Of a DNA stretch of 64,000 bases, positions 62,992 through 64,000 are shown piece after piece. The position numbers were made by a program, and so were the translations under genes. Within the stretch, counting starts at the first letter, position 1. Every line of letters begins with the position of its first letter. The notes under the pieces are model-generated. The model did no database searches. It was given only the letters and a program-made list of their open reading frames with translations, and was not told where the DNA came from. The DNA is from Ensifer sp. LC163 (lineage in GTDB: Bacteria; Pseudomonadota; Alphaproteobacteria; Rhizobiales; Rhizobiaceae), in assembly GCF_001695855.1 (NCBI RefSeq), contig NZ_MBSS01000012.1, forward strand, positions 682,001 through 746,000, read 5' to 3'.

Positions 62992-63626
62992 CTAGGACCT
63001 CATCGCCTGGCACAACAGACTGCATTTATAACCTTGCTCCATGGGGTGTTCTTTCCGCCGTCACAGGGTCCGCTCCACACGTGGCGATTGAAGCCACACC
63101 GAAATCGCACTTAGCTCGGAAGCGGAAACTAGCTCCGCGTACCCTGCTGTTGACTGATGCCCAAAGCTAGGGCACAAAGGTGGCATCCACGATCGCTCGC
63201 GGCAGGAAAATATAAAGAAATCAAAGGCAATTTTGTTAAGCCTTTGAAATCATGTGAGAATCCAAGGTCCCCAGGCAGGCCGTTTTTCGGAGCTGTTTCC
63301 TCTTTCAGTGATCCTATTCCCCACCAGAAAACGTGGCGTCTTTTCAGCTACTTGGCGCGATTTCCCGTCAATTGGAATGTGACGCTTGACCTGCCACTGC
63401 GAATTTCCTCCAGATCTCAAAGAAGCTTAGAGCTCTCAAAATGACGGCTGGGGACCCTGTTCGAGTGCTTCAAATAGTCCGACGGCTTTGGGGCCGTTGA
63501 ACGAACCCGCTGCGCGGGAGGGCGTCTGCGGTTGAAATAGAGGGCACAGGCTGGAGGTCGCGCCTGGGTTGAACGTCGTCCGGCAAGGGCGGAGCATGAC
63601 GAGCTTCTTCAACAAGGAGCCTGACC
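62992..63626. other. Junction region between truncated helicase and IS91-type recombinase
   Basis: 635 bp with no convincing gene; a 95-codon ORF at 63157 has no ribosome site and unnatural composition. Holds the second copy of the direct repeat (63150-63193). This is where the helicase sequence breaks off, and a mobile-element end is likely here, but I cannot name its exact terminus. Confidence 0.5.
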
Positions 63627-64000
63627 ATGCAGTACCCCCATCTCGACACGCCCGTCAGCCCGCTGCGCCAGCGGTTGATCGACGACATGAACATGCGACG
63701 TTTCTCACGCGAAACGCAGCGCAACTATCTCCGCGACATCGGTCGTCTGGCGACCTTCCTCGGGCGGTCACCAGACACGGCGACCGCCGACGACCTGCGT
63801 CGGTTCCAGATCGAGCAGCAGGAGGATGGCGTTCCCGTTCCGACGATGAACAGCATCGTGTCGGCGCTACGGTTCTTCTTCACCCAGACCCTCGACCGCC
63901 CGGACCTGGCGCGCAGGCTCGTCCGGCTGGCGCATCCGCGGAACCTGCCTGTGGTGCTGAGCCGCGATGAGGTTGCCCGGTTACTCAATGCCACCACCTG
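63627..64000 (+). CDS. Tyrosine recombinase of the IS91-associated type, 5' part
   Basis: 124 residues visible from MQYPHLDTPVSPLRQRLIDD, with AAGGAG seven bases upstream; it runs off the window end. The visible part is a SAM-like core-binding domain (MRRFSRETQRNYLRDIGRLA, VPTMNSIVSALRFFFTQTLD) and the start of the catalytic domain (LPVVLSRDEVARLLNAT). In rhizobia this kind of XerC-like protein is commonly next to an IS91-family transposase, which would be just downstream. Confidence 0.75.
   Translation, partial: MQYPHLDTPVSPLRQRLIDDMNMRRFSRETQRNYLRDIGRLATFLGRSPDTATADDLRRFQIEQQEDGVPVPTMNSIVSALRFFFTQTLDRPDLARRLVRLAHPRNLPVVLSRDEVARLLNATT

Noticed and set aside
63157-63444. 95-codon ORF between truncated helicase and IS91-type recombinase
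   Set aside because: No ribosome site and composition unlike coding sequence here; probably element-end DNA.
29208-64000. Prophage or conjugative element
   Set aside because: No capsid, portal, terminase, tail, relaxase or type IV secretion genes are visible in the window, so only the neutral term genomic island is used.
1-64000. CRISPR array
   Set aside because: No regularly spaced identical repeats were seen; the repeats found are dispersed palindromes or single pairs.

Overview
The window looks like a chromosome segment of a Rhizobiaceae alphaproteobacterium, most likely Sinorhizobium/Ensifer or a close relative. The grounds are GC-rich coding sequence, a DUF1127 gene divergent from an LsrB-like LysR regulator, an alphaproteobacterial-type GshA, a glcDEF operon with its own LysR regulator, and scattered palindromic intergenic repeats of the kind seen in rhizobia. 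Species cannot be fixed from sequence reading alone.

Region 1 (1-29.3 kb) is ordinary core chromosome: the 5' part of hisS, a 3-methyladenine glycosylase, two L,D-transpeptidases, the glycolate oxidase operon glcD-glcE-(small membrane protein)-glcF with a divergent LysR gene, a DUF3422 protein, a GntR regulator, a Nudix hydrolase, a Pit phosphate transporter, rsmE, gshA, an LsrB-like regulator, a Tat-exported dienelactone hydrolase, an alcohol dehydrogenase, guaB, a secreted metallo-beta-lactamase-fold protein, an MFS exporter, rlmE, Ppx/GppA and tRNA-Gln(CTG). Four copies of a composite palindromic repeat lie between genes.

Region 2 (29.2 kb to the window end) looks like an integrated genomic island entered at tRNA-Gln. 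A tyrosine recombinase gene lies directly downstream of the tRNA and converges on a second, larger recombinase-like gene across a perfect 16-bp palindrome. A minus-strand cargo cluster follows (34.1-41.8 kb): a small basic protein, a DUF429-like protein, an FtsH-like protease split into separate AAA ATPase and M41 peptidase subunits, an unknown protein, a protein with a PD-(D/E)xK-like motif, and a DUF3102-like protein.

From 42 to 63 kb the island is a defence locus. It has a solitary HNH endonuclease with a probable PUA-type (EVE/SRA-like) N-terminal domain. It also has a tightly coupled five-gene minus-strand operon: a giant DEAD helicase with DUF1998-like C-terminus, a SNF2/DrmD-like helicase, an Eco57I-type adenine methylase, a Rad50/SMC-like ATPase with a CxxC hook, and an HNH nuclease. 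This set resembles class 1 DISARM in its helicases and methylase, but has a fused or enlarged DrmA-like protein and an SMC ATPase plus HNH nuclease where DISARM has DrmB/DrmC. I regard this operon as the most interesting system here. Just upstream on the same strand are a NADAR-domain protein (guanine de-ADP-ribosylation family) and a phosphoribosyltransferase-fold protein, 4 bp apart, which could be a second conflict module. The locus ends in a UvrD/HelD-like helicase that has lost its N-terminal Walker A region, next to the start of an IS91-associated-type tyrosine recombinase that runs off the window. The other end of the island is not in view.
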